This document shows, piece after piece, positions 1-9,437 of a DNA stretch of 64,000 nucleotides. The stretch lies in NCBI RefSeq assembly GCF_029952445.1, contig NZ_JAQPPK010000017.1, forward strand, positions 1 through 64,000. Direction: 5' to 3'. Source of the DNA: Paenarthrobacter nitroguajacolicus (GTDB taxonomy: Bacteria > Actinomycetota > Actinomycetes > Actinomycetales > Micrococcaceae). Every line of letters starts with the position of its first letter. Position 1 is the first letter of the stretch. The notes beneath the pieces were generated by a model. That model did not search any database, was not told where the DNA came from, and saw only the letters and a list, made by a program, of their open reading frames with translations. The position numbers were made by a program, and so were the translations under genes.

Positions 1-1467
1 GATGTTGAGCTGGTCCAGTTCGCCTGCGCCGAGTTCGGGGAGGCGTTCGACGGCGGTGAGGAACCGTTCGATTTCGGTCTCCTCGACGAGCCCGGCGGCG
101 AGGGTGCGGAACTTGGTGATGTATTGTTCGCGGGCGAACGGCCGGGCGCCGAGGGGGTGCGCGTCGGCGACGGCGATCTCGTCCGTGATCACTGTGCCAT
201 CCGTGAGGGTGATTTCCACGGATCCGCCGAAGGCTTTTTCTGCGATGTCCAGGGAGTGGTAGCGGCGGGTCCATTCGGGGTCTTCGACGGTGGTGACTTT
301 GTGCCAGAGGTCCACGGTGTCCGGGCGGGCGGCGCGTTCGGGGGCGTAGGAGTGAACGTGGTGCCAGGTCCCGTCCTGCAGGGCGACGGTGAAGATGTAG
401 GGGATGGAGTGGTCCAGGGTTTCCCGGGACGCGGTGGGGGAGTACTTCTGGGGGTCGTTCGCGCCCGAGCCGATGACGTAGTGGGTGTGGTGGCTGGTCT
501 TGATGAGCACAGAGGCCACGTTGGCGGGGTCGGTGGTTTCGGGGTGTTCGTTGTGGAGTTTCCGGGCGAGGTCGATCCAGGCCTGGGCCTGGTATTCGGC
601 GGAGTGTTCCTTGGTGTAGGTGTCCAGGATGGCGCGCTTGGCTTCACCGGGAAGCGGCAGGGGTACTTCGTAGGAGGCGTCGGGTCCGTCGAGCATCCAG
701 GCGATGACACCGTCTTCGCCTTCATAGATCGGCACCGGTGAGGTTTGTCCGCGCATGGCCCGATCCACCGCTTCGACGGCCATCTTGCCCGCGAAGGCCG
801 GGGCGTGGGCTTTCCAGGTGGAAATCTCACCCTTGCGGGACTGGCGCGTGGCGGTGGTGGTGTGCAGTCCCTGGCCCACGGACTGGAAAATCGTCTCAAC
901 GTCCAACCCCAGCAGGGTGCCGATGCCGGCCGCGGCCGAGGGCCCGAGGTGGGCGACGTGGTCGATTTTGTGCTTGTGCAGGCAGATGGCTTTGACCAGG
1001 TTCACCTGGATTTCGTAGCCGGTGGCGATGGCACGGACCAGATCCTTGCCGTTGGAACCCACGTGCTGGGCCACAGCCAGGATCGGCGGGATGTTATCCC
1101 CGGGGTGGGAGTAGTCGGCGGCGAGGAACGTGTCGTGGTAGTCCAGTTCACGCACGGCCACACCGTTGGCCCACGCAGCCCACTCCGGGGAGACCTGCTC
1201 GTTGATGCCGAACACGTGGGCGCCTTTGCCGTTCGCGGACGGGGCGTGGGTCAGTGCCTGCGCCCGGGCCGCGATGATCGGTGCCCTGTTGAGCGAGGCA
1301 ATGGCTACGGAGGCGTTGTCGATGATCCGGTTGATCACCATGTCAGTGACCTCGGCGGTGACCTCGACGGGGTCGGCGGCGACCACGGCGATCTTGTGTG
1401 CCAACTGCTCCTCGCGGGGGAGGTTCTCTTCGGACTTGTAGACACGGACGTGGTGGTTCTTGACCAT
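1..1467 (-). CDS. prpD: 2-methylcitrate dehydratase PrpD (MmgE/PrpD family), 3' end cut by window edge
   Basis: Dehydrates 2-methylcitrate to 2-methyl-cis-aconitate in the methylcitrate cycle that burns propionyl-CoA in the cytoplasm. The frame is open from an ATG at 1467 to the window edge, 489 codons; PrpD proteins run to about 500 residues, so only a short C-terminal tail is missing. The protein begins [16 protein letters not shown] and carries the typical PrpD stretch [18 protein letters not shown] about 115 residues in. A clear ribosome site (AGAAGGAG) lies just before the ATG. It follows the GntR gene by 23 bp on the same strand, so the two are probably one transcript. No prpB or prpC is visible; they could lie beyond the left edge. 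Some family members act on other tricarboxylates, but the nearby isobutyrate/propionyl-CoA operon favours methylcitrate. Confidence 0.88.
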   Translation of the reverse strand, partial: MVKNHHVRVYKSEENLPREEQLAHKIAVVAADPVEVTAEVTDMVINRIIDNASVAIASLNRAPIIAARAQALTHAPSANGKGAHVFGINEQVSPEWAAWANGVAVRELDYHDTFLAADYSHPGDNIPPILAVAQHVGSNGKDLVRAIATGYEIQVNLVKAICLHKHKIDHVAHLGPSAAAGIGTLLGLDVETIFQSVGQGLHTTTATRQSRKGEISTWKAHAPAFAGKMAVEAVDRAMRGQTSPVPIYEGEDGVIAWMLDGPDASYEVPLPLPGEAKRAILDTYTKEHSAEYQAQAWIDLARKLHNEHPETTDPANVASVLIKTSHHTHYVIGSGANDPQKYSPTASRETLDHSIPYIFTVALQDGTWHHVHSYAPERAARPDTVDLWHKVTTVEDPEWTRRYHSLDIAEKAFGGSVEITLTDGTVITDEIAVADAHPLGARPFAREQYITKFRTLAAGLVEETEIERFLTAVERLPELGAGELDQLNI

Positions 1468-1490
1468 GATGCTCCTTCTGATGGGACCTA

Positions 1491-2147
1491 TTACTGGTGG
1501 GATGCTGTGGCGGCCGGATGCGTGGCCTTGAGATGGGTGAGGCTGCGGTGCAGGTGAAGTGTGGTCGCCGCTTCTGCCAGCCGTGGGTTGCCCGCGGCGA
1601 TGGCCTCAGCGATCGCCGCGTGCTCAGCGGCGGCAGCGTGGAGCCGTGCTGAATCGTCCGCGGCCAGGCGGCGGACCCGGACCAAGTGGACCCGGAGGCC
1701 GCGCATCGCATTAGCCAAGTAGGAATTCGAGATCGAGGCATCAATGGCCTCATCCACACGGCCCACCAGCGCGTAATACTCATGCCGCGCCGGATCGTCC
1801 TCACCGAGCAGCCCCGAGGCCCCTAGCAGCTCCGTGTGCAACTCTTCGAAGACGCCCGGCTCGCCGCGCTCAGCGGCCAAGGCGGCAGCCTTCACCTCCA
1901 GGGTTTCCCGCAGCTCGAACAGTTCATCGATACTGTCCAGCGAAATATCGGTGACGACGACGCCGCGGCCACCAGCCGCCGCCGTCAGGCCCTCTGCTGT
2001 CAGCCGTCCAAGCGCCTCCCGGACCGGCGTGCGCGAGACCCCGAGGCGTTCGGACTGCTCCACCTCCGCCAAAACAGCACCCGGCCGCAGACGCCACTCA
2101 AGAATGTCCTCACGAAGGGCCGCGTAAGCCCGATCACCAGCTCGCAT
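1491..2147 (-). CDS. GntR-family regulator with FCD ligand domain
   Basis: Transcription factor of the FadR/FCD branch of GntR. An N-terminal winged helix (roughly residues 5-70, with the motif [18 protein letters not shown]) is followed by an all-helical FCD effector domain. The frame can be extended upstream to 2216, but the extension runs through a palindromic operator and has no family similarity. I chose the ATG at 2147 ([16 protein letters not shown]), which begins right at the helix. The ribosome site before it is weak (GAAG). The gene precedes prpD and is divergent from the MHS transporter; two TGTATACA operators lie between them, suggesting autoregulation and control of both units, probably with an organic or acyl acid as effector. 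Confidence 0.88.
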   Translation of the reverse strand: MRAGDRAYAALREDILEWRLRPGAVLAEVEQSERLGVSRTPVREALGRLTAEGLTAAAGGRGVVVTDISLDSIDELFELRETLEVKAAALAAERGEPGVFEELHTELLGASGLLGEDDPARHEYYALVGRVDEAIDASISNSYLANAMRGLRVHLVRVRRLAADDSARLHAAAAEHAAIAEAIAAGNPRLAEAATTLHLHRSLTHLKATHPAATASHQ

Positions 2148-2155
2148 GGCTTCAA

Positions 2156-2163
2156 TGTATACA
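2156..2163. promoter_or_regulatory. TGTATACA palindrome, GntR-type operator 1
   Basis: The 8-bp perfect palindrome TGTATACA sits 9 bp upstream of the GntR start codon. Read on the minus strand, the surrounding 12 bases are CTGTGTATACAT, identical to operator 2 read on the plus strand. TGTATACA cores are typical of FCD-type GntR sites. The assignment to this regulator is inferred from position. Confidence 0.6.
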
Positions 2164-2207
2164 CAGCGATGTCGATTTGGCAATACCAAGGGCTCCTGTG
2201 GTGCCTG

Positions 2208-2215
2208 TGTATACA
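2208..2215. promoter_or_regulatory. TGTATACA palindrome, GntR-type operator 2
   Basis: Second copy of the operator core, with its 12-base context CTGTGTATACAT inverted relative to operator 1. The centres are 52 bp apart, close to five helical turns, so both sites face the same side of the DNA. It lies 117 bp upstream of the MHS transporter start. Confidence 0.6.
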
Positions 2216-2331
2216 TAAGTCCAATTTTGATGACTACCTCCTTAGGGAGGTAGTTGGACGTCCTCGCTTCCAGATACCGTGCTCTGCATCACAGTTTGTG
2301 AAATACGAGCCGGACATCAAAGGAGATTCCC

Positions 2332-3689
2332 ATGAGCTCAACTTCCTCCCTTGCATATTCACCACCCCACAGCCGGAAAACCCTCAGGAAAGTAGCGTTC
2401 GCCAGTGCGGCCGGCACCACCATCGAGTTCTACGACTTTTTTATCTACGGAACGGCAGCGGCTTTGGTTTTTCCGGTAGTTTTCTTTCCCGCGCTAGGTG
2501 CCGCAGCCGGAAGTGTTGCATCTTTCGGCACCTTCGCCGTTGCGTTTATCGCGCGGCCGGTGGGGGCAATCATCTTCGGACACTACGGCGACAGGATCGG
2601 ACGCAAGAAAACGCTGATCACAACCTTGCTCATGATGGGGACCGCCACAGTGATGATCGGTCTGATCCCGGATGCCGGCACTATCGGCATTGCTGCACCA
2701 ATCCTGCTGGTAGTACTTCGATTCATACAGGGCTTGGCCGTCGGCGGGGAATGGGCGGGGGCTACCTTGTTGACGGCCGAATACGCGCCCCAAGGCAAAC
2801 GGGGACTGTTCGGTTCCTTCCCGCAGCTCGGTCCATCGGTGGCTTTCGCACTGGCCAGCGGCACATTTCTGGTTACCAGCCTCACCCTGGGCGATAAGTC
2901 CGAGGCGTTTATCACTATCGGCTGGCGGGTACCCTTCATTCTCAGCGCGGTCCTCGTTCTGGTGGGCTTCTGGGTGCGGACCAGCATCGAGGAAACTCCC
3001 GTGTTCAGGGATGCCAACCGTAATACCAATGCCAAGCTGCCCATCGTGGAATCCATCAAGGGCCAACCAAAGGAAATCCTCTTGGCCGGCGGTTACTGAC
3101 ACTGTTGTTTGCCCTCTTCTACATCGGAACCGCGTTCCTGACCAGCTACGCAACAAGTCCTACCGGAATGCAGTTGAGCCGTCCGGTTGTGCTTACGACT
3201 GGAATCATCGCATCTGTTTTCGTCGCAGCTGCCACGATGGCCTCCGGCATCCTTTCCGATCGATTTGGTCGCAAGAAGGTCATAGCAGCGTCCTGCATTT
3301 TTGCTGTGCCGTGGTCACTTGTGCTGTTCCCGCTGCTGAGCACGGGCACCGTTCTGGCTTTCGGCATTGGCCTCACTGTCACTCTCGTGATTTTCGCGAT
3401 CGCCTACGGACCGGCGGGGGCTCTCCTTCCGGAACTGTTTGAGACAAGGTACCGCTACACCGGTGCGGGAATGGGCTACAACCTCGCCGGCGTCCTGGGC
3501 GGAGGAATTGTTCCGCTCCTCGCCGCACAGCTGATCACCAGCACAGGAGGCTGGGGGATTGGCGTTCTCCTCGCCGCGATTGGCGTGTTCAGTATTGCTT
3601 GCACAGTGGCCCTGCCCAATACGGAAAAGTCGGGACTCGAAGAACGTCCCAGCGAACCCCTGACGGAAGAGGGCACGACGGCGGTATAA
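2332..3689 (+). pseudogene. MHS-family metabolite:H+ symporter, split by a frameshift near 3090-3099
   Basis: Membrane transporter of the MFS metabolite:H+ symporter group (shikimate, proline/betaine, citrate-type substrates). The first frame starts at 2332 after a strong AAAGGAG site and shows the family N-terminus (TTIEFYDFFIYGTAAALVFP) and the DRIGRKK loop. It stops with TGA at 3097-3099. The second half continues in another frame up to 3689, with FALFYIGTAFLTSY and a second DRFGRKK loop. Together they make about 450 residues, the normal family length. One base restored around 3090-3096 would give a smooth LAGGLLTLLFALFYIG join. So this is a one-base deletion, a sequencing error or, less likely, recoding. 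Divergent from gntR-prpD, it may import the acid that feeds that pathway. Confidence 0.8.
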
Positions 3690-3702
3690 GCCCCGGAACG
3701 GC

Positions 3703-3732
3703 GCGGGGCTGTCGACACTTCGGCAGCCCCGC
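3703..3732 (+). terminator. Hairpin after the MHS transporter gene
   Basis: A 13-bp stem (GCGGGGCTGTCGA paired with TCGGCAGCCCCGC, one U-G pair) with a CACT loop lies 14 bp after the transporter stop and is followed by TTTCGTT. It would serve as an intrinsic terminator between two convergent units. Confidence 0.65.
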
Positions 3733-3751
3733 TTTCGTTGGGGTAGTTGAG

Positions 3752-4606
3752 CTACGGCAAGAGGCCGAGCCTCCGTGCCGCAGACACCGCTTCCAGCCGG
3801 TTATGCACCGAAAGCTTGGCCATTGCGTTTTGGAGGTAACTCTTCACCGTGACCGGTTTAAGGCTGAGCCTGTCTGCCGTCTCGGCATAGGAGCAGCCCA
3901 GGGCAATCTGGGCAAGCACATCGAGTTCCCGTGGTGCCAACCGCACAGGGGACTCCATGTTGCCGGCGGGGGACGGGGCCAAGCGTGCGCCGATGCCATC
4001 GAGCTGCTGGGCGAGTTGTACATCCTTGACAATGCTGGCAAGAGACCGCAACTCAGCGTGTGCCTGCCGGACTTCGTCCAGCCAATTGAGGTCGTACGCC
4101 AAGGCTGGTTCTGCATGGACGTGGTTCATGACTGAGACCCGCCGGTCCACCTCATCCCTGATGCGCAGTTCCGAAGCGATTGCCGCGGCCACAGCCATGG
4201 CGCCATTCATGGCCCGCTCACCCAGAGGGATGCCCTCCCGGCTTCCGACATACAGTACGGAGCGTGGCTCACCCTGCACCAGAACGGGGACCGCCGTCAA
4301 CGACCTGATGCCCTCGTTCGTAACCGCACCATCGTATTCATGGGTTATCCGGTCAGAACCAATGTAGTCACTCACCAGGCAGGGCTGGCGTCGGCCAACA
4401 ACCCGGCCGCCCAGCCCGGTGCCGGAAGGGACACTGACGTTGCGCAGGGCGGCCGTCTTGGTGCCCAGGAAATCCGAAAGCTGGAGGTTCTTTCCGCTCA
4501 CCATTCCACCGAACAACACTGCGGGGCGGAACTGTTGGGCGAGTTCGCGTATCGCAGCGCGGAGCAATCCCCGATCATCGGGGCGGCAGTACTCATTGGG
4601 CTGCAC
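3752..4606 (-). CDS. GAF-domain LuxR-type transcriptional regulator
   Basis: A 284-residue regulator. The N-terminal two thirds (about residues 15-165) resemble a GAF sensor: LTAVPVLVQGEPRSVLYVGSR matches the central strands of that fold. The last 60 residues form a LuxR helix-turn-helix (LAPRELDVLAQIALGCSYAE, then KPVTVKSYLQNAMAKL). The start is a GTG at 4606 with only a modest ribosome site; an internal start is possible. Eleven bp separate it from the enoyl-CoA hydratase stop, so it is the last gene of the isobutyrate/valine operon and is probably co-transcribed, suggesting feedback control by a pathway metabolite. The ligand is unknown. Confidence 0.82.
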   Translation of the reverse strand: MQPNEYCRPDDRGLLRAAIRELAQQFRPAVLFGGMVSGKNLQLSDFLGTKTAALRNVSVPSGTGLGGRVVGRRQPCLVSDYIGSDRITHEYDGAVTNEGIRSLTAVPVLVQGEPRSVLYVGSREGIPLGERAMNGAMAVAAAIASELRIRDEVDRRVSVMNHVHAEPALAYDLNWLDEVRQAHAELRSLASIVKDVQLAQQLDGIGARLAPSPAGNMESPVRLAPRELDVLAQIALGCSYAETADRLSLKPVTVKSYLQNAMAKLSVHNRLEAVSAARRLGLLP

Positions 4607-4617
4607 GATCGGACCCT

Positions 4618-5394
4618 TTACTGGTGAAGGAAGCTCGGCGGACGCTTCTCGATAAAGGCGCCCATGCCTTCTTTTTGGTCCTTCGTGGCAAACAACGAGT
4701 GAAAGACCCGTCTCTCAAAGCGGATGCCAGCCGCCAGATGTGTTTCAAAGGCCACATTGACCGATTCCTTTGCCAAAGCAGCTGCGGGGGCCGGGAGCTT
4801 GGAGATTGCGGCTGCTGTCTCCAGGGTCTGTGACATGAGTTCGGCCGCCGGGAGGACCCGGCTCACCAAACCTGATCGCTCGGCTTCTTCTGCCCCAATT
4901 GTTCGACCAGTAAGTATCATGTCCATGGCCTTGGACTTGCCAACAGCCCGGGTGAGCCGCTGGGATCCGCCGATGCCTGGGATGACACCCAAGTTGATTT
5001 CCGGCTGGCCAAATTTGGCAGTATCGGCCGCAAGAATGAAGTCGCACATCATGGCCAGCTCACAGCCGCCGCCGAGGGCGTAGCCGGCAACCGCCGCGAT
5101 CAGGGGTGTTCGGACTTGCGTGAGCGCGTCCCAGCCCCCGAACCAGTCCGCCGCATACATATCCATATAGGACCTCGAGGCCATCTCTTTAATGTCGGCG
5201 CCAGCGGCGAAAGCGCGTTCGGAGCCAGTGATGACAATGGCGCCGATATCCGTGTCCGCATCCAAGTGCCCCACTGCTGCGACGACGTCGTGCATCATGC
5301 CCAGATTGAGGGCATTGAGTGCTTCGGGCCTGTGGAGGGTGATCACGCCGACGCGGCCGCTCCGCTGAAGCAGGATGTTCTTGTAGTCCATCAT
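4618..5394 (-). CDS. Enoyl-CoA hydratase (crotonase), probably methacrylyl-CoA hydratase
   Basis: Hydrates a 2,3-unsaturated acyl-CoA; in this operon the likely substrate is methacrylyl-CoA, giving 3-hydroxyisobutyryl-CoA. The 258-residue protein is normal crotonase length. The oxyanion-hole segment [11 protein letters not shown] (residues 61-71) and both catalytic glutamates, E112 in [11 protein letters not shown] and E132 in [13 protein letters not shown], have the canonical 20-residue spacing. The start ATG at 5394 overlaps the mmsB stop (ATGA), indicating translational coupling. The substrate is inferred from the neighbouring mmsB, hydrolase and mmsA genes; a general beta-oxidation hydratase cannot be excluded. 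Confidence 0.9.
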   Translation of the reverse strand: MMDYKNILLQRSGRVGVITLHRPEALNALNLGMMHDVVAAVGHLDADTDIGAIVITGSERAFAAGADIKEMASRSYMDMYAADWFGGWDALTQVRTPLIAAVAGYALGGGCELAMMCDFILAADTAKFGQPEINLGVIPGIGGSQRLTRAVGKSKAMDMILTGRTIGAEEAERSGLVSRVLPAAELMSQTLETAAAISKLPAPAAALAKESVNVAFETHLAAGIRFERRVFHSLFATKDQKEGMGAFIEKRPPSFLHQ

Positions 5395-6347
5395 GCGGCG
5401 TCCGTCGCGGAGAGCGTGTGCCGATCTGCGGAGTCTGATTCGTCCGCCTTTGACCGAATGGCATTGATGATGGCGGAAAAATCCTGGGTCGCGCCCTCGC
5501 CGTCGGAAAACTCGCGATACATGGCCGCAGCCCTTCCCCCCAGTCCAACGTCCTGCAGGCCGGCATATGCCTGCGCCTCCGCTGCCAGGTTCATGTCTTT
5601 GGCCATGAGGGTACTGGCGAAACCCGGACGGAAATCGTGGTTCGCCGGGCTGGCGGGCACAGGACCTGGCACGGGGCAGTTGGAGGTTAGGGCCCAGCAT
5701 TGGCCCGAGGCATTCGCCATGACGTCGAACAGCGCGTCATTGCCTACCCCAAGCCGCTCACCCAGGACAAAGGCTTCACTGACTGCGATCATGGTGATGC
5801 CCAGGACCATGTTGTTACAGATTTTGGCTGCCTGGCCGGTTCCGGGACCGCCGCAGTACACCTGTCGTTTGCCCATGGTCTCGAGCAGGGGCCCCGCTTG
5901 GGTAAAGTCGGAGTCGAGTCCTCCAACCATGAACGTCAGCGTGCCGGCAGTGGCACCGGCAACTCCGCCAGAAACAGGAGCCTCCAGGCATCTTTGGCCC
6001 GCCGATGCCGCCAAACTGTGTGCGGACAGGGAATCCGCCACCGCAATGGTGGAGCAGTCAATAAACAGGGTGTCCGGCGAAGCTGCCGACAACAGGCCGC
6101 GGGATTCAGCAGTTCCTGAATATAGTTCCAGCACATGTCGACCTGCTGGAAGCATCGTGATGACGACGTCGGCAGCCTCAACGGCCGCTATCGCGGACTC
6201 TGCGATTTTGATTCCGCTGGTCCGGGCCTGGTCGAGCGAAGACGGCGCGAGGTCAAAACCGGATACCTCGTATCCGGCCTTTACGAGATTGGCCGCCATT
6301 GGACCACCCATGTGGCCCAGTCCGATAAAGGCGATTCGTGTTGTCAT
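5391..6347 (-). CDS. mmsB: 3-hydroxyisobutyrate dehydrogenase MmsB
   Basis: Oxidises 3-hydroxyisobutyrate to methylmalonate semialdehyde with NAD+. The N-terminal Rossmann motif [17 protein letters not shown] is complete, the substrate loop APVSGG is at residues 123-128, and the catalytic lysine is K175 in [10 protein letters not shown]. The length of 318 residues is slightly above the usual 295-300: a short insert ([21 protein letters not shown]) matches that typically present in MmsB. ATG at 6347 is preceded by GAGGAAA. It lies between the acyl-CoA synthetase and the hydratase; the end overlaps the hydratase start by 4 bp. Confidence 0.93.
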   Translation of the reverse strand: MTTRIAFIGLGHMGGPMAANLVKAGYEVSGFDLAPSSLDQARTSGIKIAESAIAAVEAADVVITMLPAGRHVLELYSGTAESRGLLSAASPDTLFIDCSTIAVADSLSAHSLAASAGQRCLEAPVSGGVAGATAGTLTFMVGGLDSDFTQAGPLLETMGKRQVYCGGPGTGQAAKICNNMVLGITMIAVSEAFVLGERLGVGNDALFDVMANASGQCWALTSNCPVPGPVPASPANHDFRPGFASTLMAKDMNLAAEAQAYAGLQDVGLGGRAAAMYREFSDGEGATQDFSAIINAIRSKADESDSADRHTLSATDAA

Positions 6348-6388
6348 GAAAATTTCCTCAAGTCTCGATGGGTGCTTTAAGCCGGGGT

Positions 6389-6414
6389 GAGGGGGCGAAG
6401 TCATTCGCCCCCTC
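6389..6414 (-). terminator. Perfect 11-bp hairpin between prpE-like gene and mmsB
   Basis: GAGGGGGCGAA and TTCGCCCCCTC pair perfectly around a GTCA loop, in the 89-bp gap inside an otherwise tightly packed operon. There is no U tract on the minus strand, so it is more likely an attenuator or RNA-stability element than a full terminator. Confidence 0.5.
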
Positions 6415-6436
6415 GGATGGTCCCCGGTTCGACTGA

Positions 6437-8338
6437 CTAGTGATTGGTGTGGCTGCCCTGCAGTATTGGACTAAGCGAAGTGAAGATTTCGGGATTCTCG
6501 ATGGTCGCAGGCAGCGCTTCATCGCGCCCCTCGGCGATGGCCCGCATGCTGCGGCGCAGGATCTTGCCCGAGCGCGTTTTGGGGAGGCCGTCCACGACGT
6601 AAAGTTCGCGAAACGCCGCGACCGGTCCGACCTCGGCGCGGACAGAGGCGATGATCTCCTGCCGCAGGGTGTCTTCGGCGATGCCGGCCCCGGACTTCAA
6701 GACCACGAAGCCCCGGGCCACCTGTCCCTTTAACGCGTCCGGCACCCCGATGACGGCGCATTCAGCGACGGCCGGATGGGCTGCCAACACGGCTTCCAAA
6801 ACCCCAGTGGACAACCTGTGACCGGCAACGTTGATGACATCATCAGTACGGCCCAGAACGAACACGTATCCGTCCTCATCGATCAGGCCGCTGTCGCCGG
6901 TGAGGTAGTAACCGTCAAACCTGCTTAGATACGCCTCACGATAACGTTCCTTGTCTTTCCAAAGTGTGCTCAGCATTCCCGGGGGTTGCGGCAGCTTAAT
7001 ACAGAGCATCCCTTCCGTGCCGGTCTGTACCGGATTGCCATCTGAGGAAAGCACACGAATGTCGAAGCCGGGGACAGGAACGGAGGGCGAACCCGGCTTG
7101 AGTGCCATGGGTTCCAGGCCTCGGAGATTGGCACATGCGGGCCATCCGGTTTCCGTCTGCCACCAGTGATCGACCACCGGAACGCCCAGCATGTTCCCGG
7201 CCCAGGAATAGGTGTCCGGATCAAGCCTTTCTCCCGCCAGGAACAGGGTCTCCAAGCTGCTGATGTCGTGCCCGGCCAAACACTTCCCGTCGGGGTCTAC
7301 CCGTTTGATTGCCCGGATGGCTGTGGGCGCGGTCAGCAGTACTTTGACTTTGTGCTTCTCGATGATCCGCCAGAACGCACCGGCGTCGGGAGTGCCAACC
7401 GGTTTTCCCTCGAACATGACAGTAGTGGCACCGCAAATGAGTGGACCGTAAACCGTGTAAGTGTGACCGACCTGCCATCCGACATCCGACGCCGCCCACA
7501 TGGTTTCACCTGGTTGAACGTTGTAGACGTTGGTCAATGACCACGCGAGTGCCACGGCGTGGCCGCCATTGTCTCGGACCACACCTTTCGGTTTTCCTGT
7601 GGTTCCGGAGGTGTAAAGGATGTAGAGGGGATCAGTCGACATCACCGGTTCACATTCGACCGGTTCGGCAGCGGAAATGACGGCATCCCAGTCGAACTCG
7701 CCTTCGCCCAGTTCAGACATGGACTGTTTGCGTTGAAGGATGATGGTGGAATCGGGACGGTGGCGTGTCTTTTCCAACGCAGCCCGGATGATTGGGGTGT
7801 ATTCCACAACGCGGCCAGGCTCCAGGCCGCAGGATGCAGCCACGATGACTGTTGGCTCGGCGTCGTCGATTCGCGAGGCAAGTTCAGGAGCGGCAAAACC
7901 TCCAAAAACTACCGAATGAATCGCGCCGAGGCGAGCACATGCAAGCATCGCAATGGCGGCCTCGGGAACCATAGGCATGTAGATCAGCACGCGGTCTCCG
8001 CGGCCTACGCCCAGGTTGCGAAGGGCGCCTGCGAACCGGCTGACCAGGTCAAGGAGGTCGGCGTACGTGTAGCGTTCGGCTCGATTGGCCATGGCCGATT
8101 CCCAGACGAGGGCCAGACGGTCACCATTGCCTTGGGCCACGTGCCGGTCCAGCGCGTTGTAACAGGTGTTGAGTACCCCATCCGGGAACCAATTGAAGAA
8201 AGGCGCCTCGGAATCATCGAGGGCACGCCCTGGCTTTTCATACCAGTCAATCGCCTCAGCGGCTTCGAGCCAGAACGATTGGGGGTCGGCCATACTGCGT
8301 GAGTAGGCGTCAGCGTATGCAGACATGGAATGTTTCAC
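6437..8338 (-). CDS. prpE: PrpE-like acyl-CoA synthetase (propionyl/isobutyryl-CoA synthetase)
   Basis: ATP-dependent ligase of the AMP-forming acetyl/propionyl-CoA synthetase family, activating a short-chain acid to its CoA ester. At 633 residues it matches PrpE length. It carries the phosphate loop YTSGTTGKPKG (242-252), the adenine motif DHWWQTETGW and the C-terminal PKTRSGKILRR with the catalytic lysine. In this operon isobutyrate or propionate is the likely substrate. The GTG at 8338 overlaps the upstream gene's stop (GTGA) but has AGGAG only one base away; the ATG at 8326 has the same AGGAG 13 bases upstream and may be the true start. Confidence 0.88.
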   Translation of the reverse strand: MKHSMSAYADAYSRSMADPQSFWLEAAEAIDWYEKPGRALDDSEAPFFNWFPDGVLNTCYNALDRHVAQGNGDRLALVWESAMANRAERYTYADLLDLVSRFAGALRNLGVGRGDRVLIYMPMVPEAAIAMLACARLGAIHSVVFGGFAAPELASRIDDAEPTVIVAASCGLEPGRVVEYTPIIRAALEKTRHRPDSTIILQRKQSMSELGEGEFDWDAVISAAEPVECEPVMSTDPLYILYTSGTTGKPKGVVRDNGGHAVALAWSLTNVYNVQPGETMWAASDVGWQVGHTYTVYGPLICGATTVMFEGKPVGTPDAGAFWRIIEKHKVKVLLTAPTAIRAIKRVDPDGKCLAGHDISSLETLFLAGERLDPDTYSWAGNMLGVPVVDHWWQTETGWPACANLRGLEPMALKPGSPSVPVPGFDIRVLSSDGNPVQTGTEGMLCIKLPQPPGMLSTLWKDKERYREAYLSRFDGYYLTGDSGLIDEDGYVFVLGRTDDVINVAGHRLSTGVLEAVLAAHPAVAECAVIGVPDALKGQVARGFVVLKSGAGIAEDTLRQEIIASVRAEVGPVAAFRELYVVDGLPKTRSGKILRRSMRAIAEGRDEALPATIENPEIFTSLSPILQGSHTNH

Positions 8339-9435
8339 ACTCCTGAAGAAGTTGAAAATTGCTTGGATACTGGCTTCTCAGTCATCACCTGATTGCCAAG
8401 CCCGAGTTCACGTGGGCCGAGGGATGCGAAGCATGCCGCCACCATGGCTTGCGTAACGTCTGCCGTGGTTGCCGGGTGCCAGCGCGGAGTCCGGTCCTTG
8501 TCGATGACTTGTGCTCGGATGCCCTCACGGAAGTCATTGCCTTCCAGGAAACGCAGAGCGATGCGGTACTCCATGTCCAGCGCGTCTTCAAGGGACAGAT
8601 CGAGCGTCCGGACCCGCCTGAGTGCCTGAAGCGTGACTTTGAGCGCCGTCGGTGACTTGGCCCCGATAATGTCCGCGGCGTGGGTAGCCTTCGGTACGCC
8701 TGCCATCCGTAGGCGAAGCATGATGTCGTCCACGTCCTCGGATGCGTATGCTTGGTCTATCCAGGTCATCTCTGCTGCGAGGCTGGAAGGCGGCGGTCCT
8801 TGGGCGAAGCGCGCGACGGCGTCGTCGGCGGCTTCCTCTCCGAGTGCAAACGCAAGCGCGTCCAGTGCCTCACTTTGAACGAAGTGGTCAGCCAAGCCAA
8901 GGTGCAGGACGTCGGCGCCGTCCAGGTGGGCGCCCGTCAGGGCCGCATGCGTCCCTGACTCTCCGGGGGCCGCCGCGAGCAAGCAGGTAGCCCCGACGTC
9001 GGGTACGAAACCTATCGTCGTTTCCGGCATTCCCATCCGCGTGCGCTCTGTAACGATGCGGTGGGAGCCGTGGGCCGAAATGCCTACACCGCCGCCGAGC
9101 ACCAGCCCGTCCATGAAGGCCACGTACGGCTTGGGGTAGCGGCTGATGAGGGAGTTGAGGCGGTACTCCCTGGCCCAGAAGCGCGCGGAGGCGCTGCCGC
9201 CGTCGTCGAGCATGTCACGGTAGATGGCCACGATGTCGCCACCGGCGCAGAGGCCCCGGTCCCCGCTGCCCCTCACCAGGACCGTCTTGACGGCATCGTC
9301 TTCGGCCCACTCCTCAAGCTTGGCGAGTATCGCTTCGACCATGTGTGGGGTTAGTGCGTTAATGTTCCGGGGTCGGTTGAGCACGATGGTCCCCAGATGG
9401 CCTCTACGTTCGAAGAGGACTTGGTCGGGGGCCAT
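8335..9435 (-). CDS. 3-hydroxyisobutyryl-CoA hydrolase
   Basis: Thioesterase of the crotonase superfamily that releases 3-hydroxyisobutyrate from its CoA ester, the step that lets the valine pathway leave CoA intermediates before MmsB. The 366-residue length and the C-terminal half with MEYRIALRFLEGNDFREGIR are typical of this group rather than of simple hydratases. The active-site region reads VLGGGVGISAHGSHRIVTE, followed by MGMPETTIGFVPDVGAT, where the glutamate is the conserved catalytic residue. The start ATG at 9435 lies 2 bp after the mmsA stop; the end overlaps the synthetase start. Confidence 0.88.
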   Translation of the reverse strand: MAPDQVLFERRGHLGTIVLNRPRNINALTPHMVEAILAKLEEWAEDDAVKTVLVRGSGDRGLCAGGDIVAIYRDMLDDGGSASARFWAREYRLNSLISRYPKPYVAFMDGLVLGGGVGISAHGSHRIVTERTRMGMPETTIGFVPDVGATCLLAAAPGESGTHAALTGAHLDGADVLHLGLADHFVQSEALDALAFALGEEAADDAVARFAQGPPPSSLAAEMTWIDQAYASEDVDDIMLRLRMAGVPKATHAADIIGAKSPTALKVTLQALRRVRTLDLSLEDALDMEYRIALRFLEGNDFREGIRAQVIDKDRTPRWHPATTADVTQAMVAACFASLGPRELGLGNQVMTEKPVSKQFSTSSGV

Positions 9436-9437
9436 GG

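Noticed and set aside
3105..3689. Second half of the MHS transporter as an independent gene
   Set aside because: It begins in the middle of a transmembrane domain at a TTG with no ribosome site and joins perfectly to the upstream frame, so it is one frameshifted gene.
5116..6390. 424-codon plus-strand frame opposite mmsB and the hydratase
   Set aside because: Shadow of two well-supported crotonase and dehydrogenase genes; no recognisable domain.
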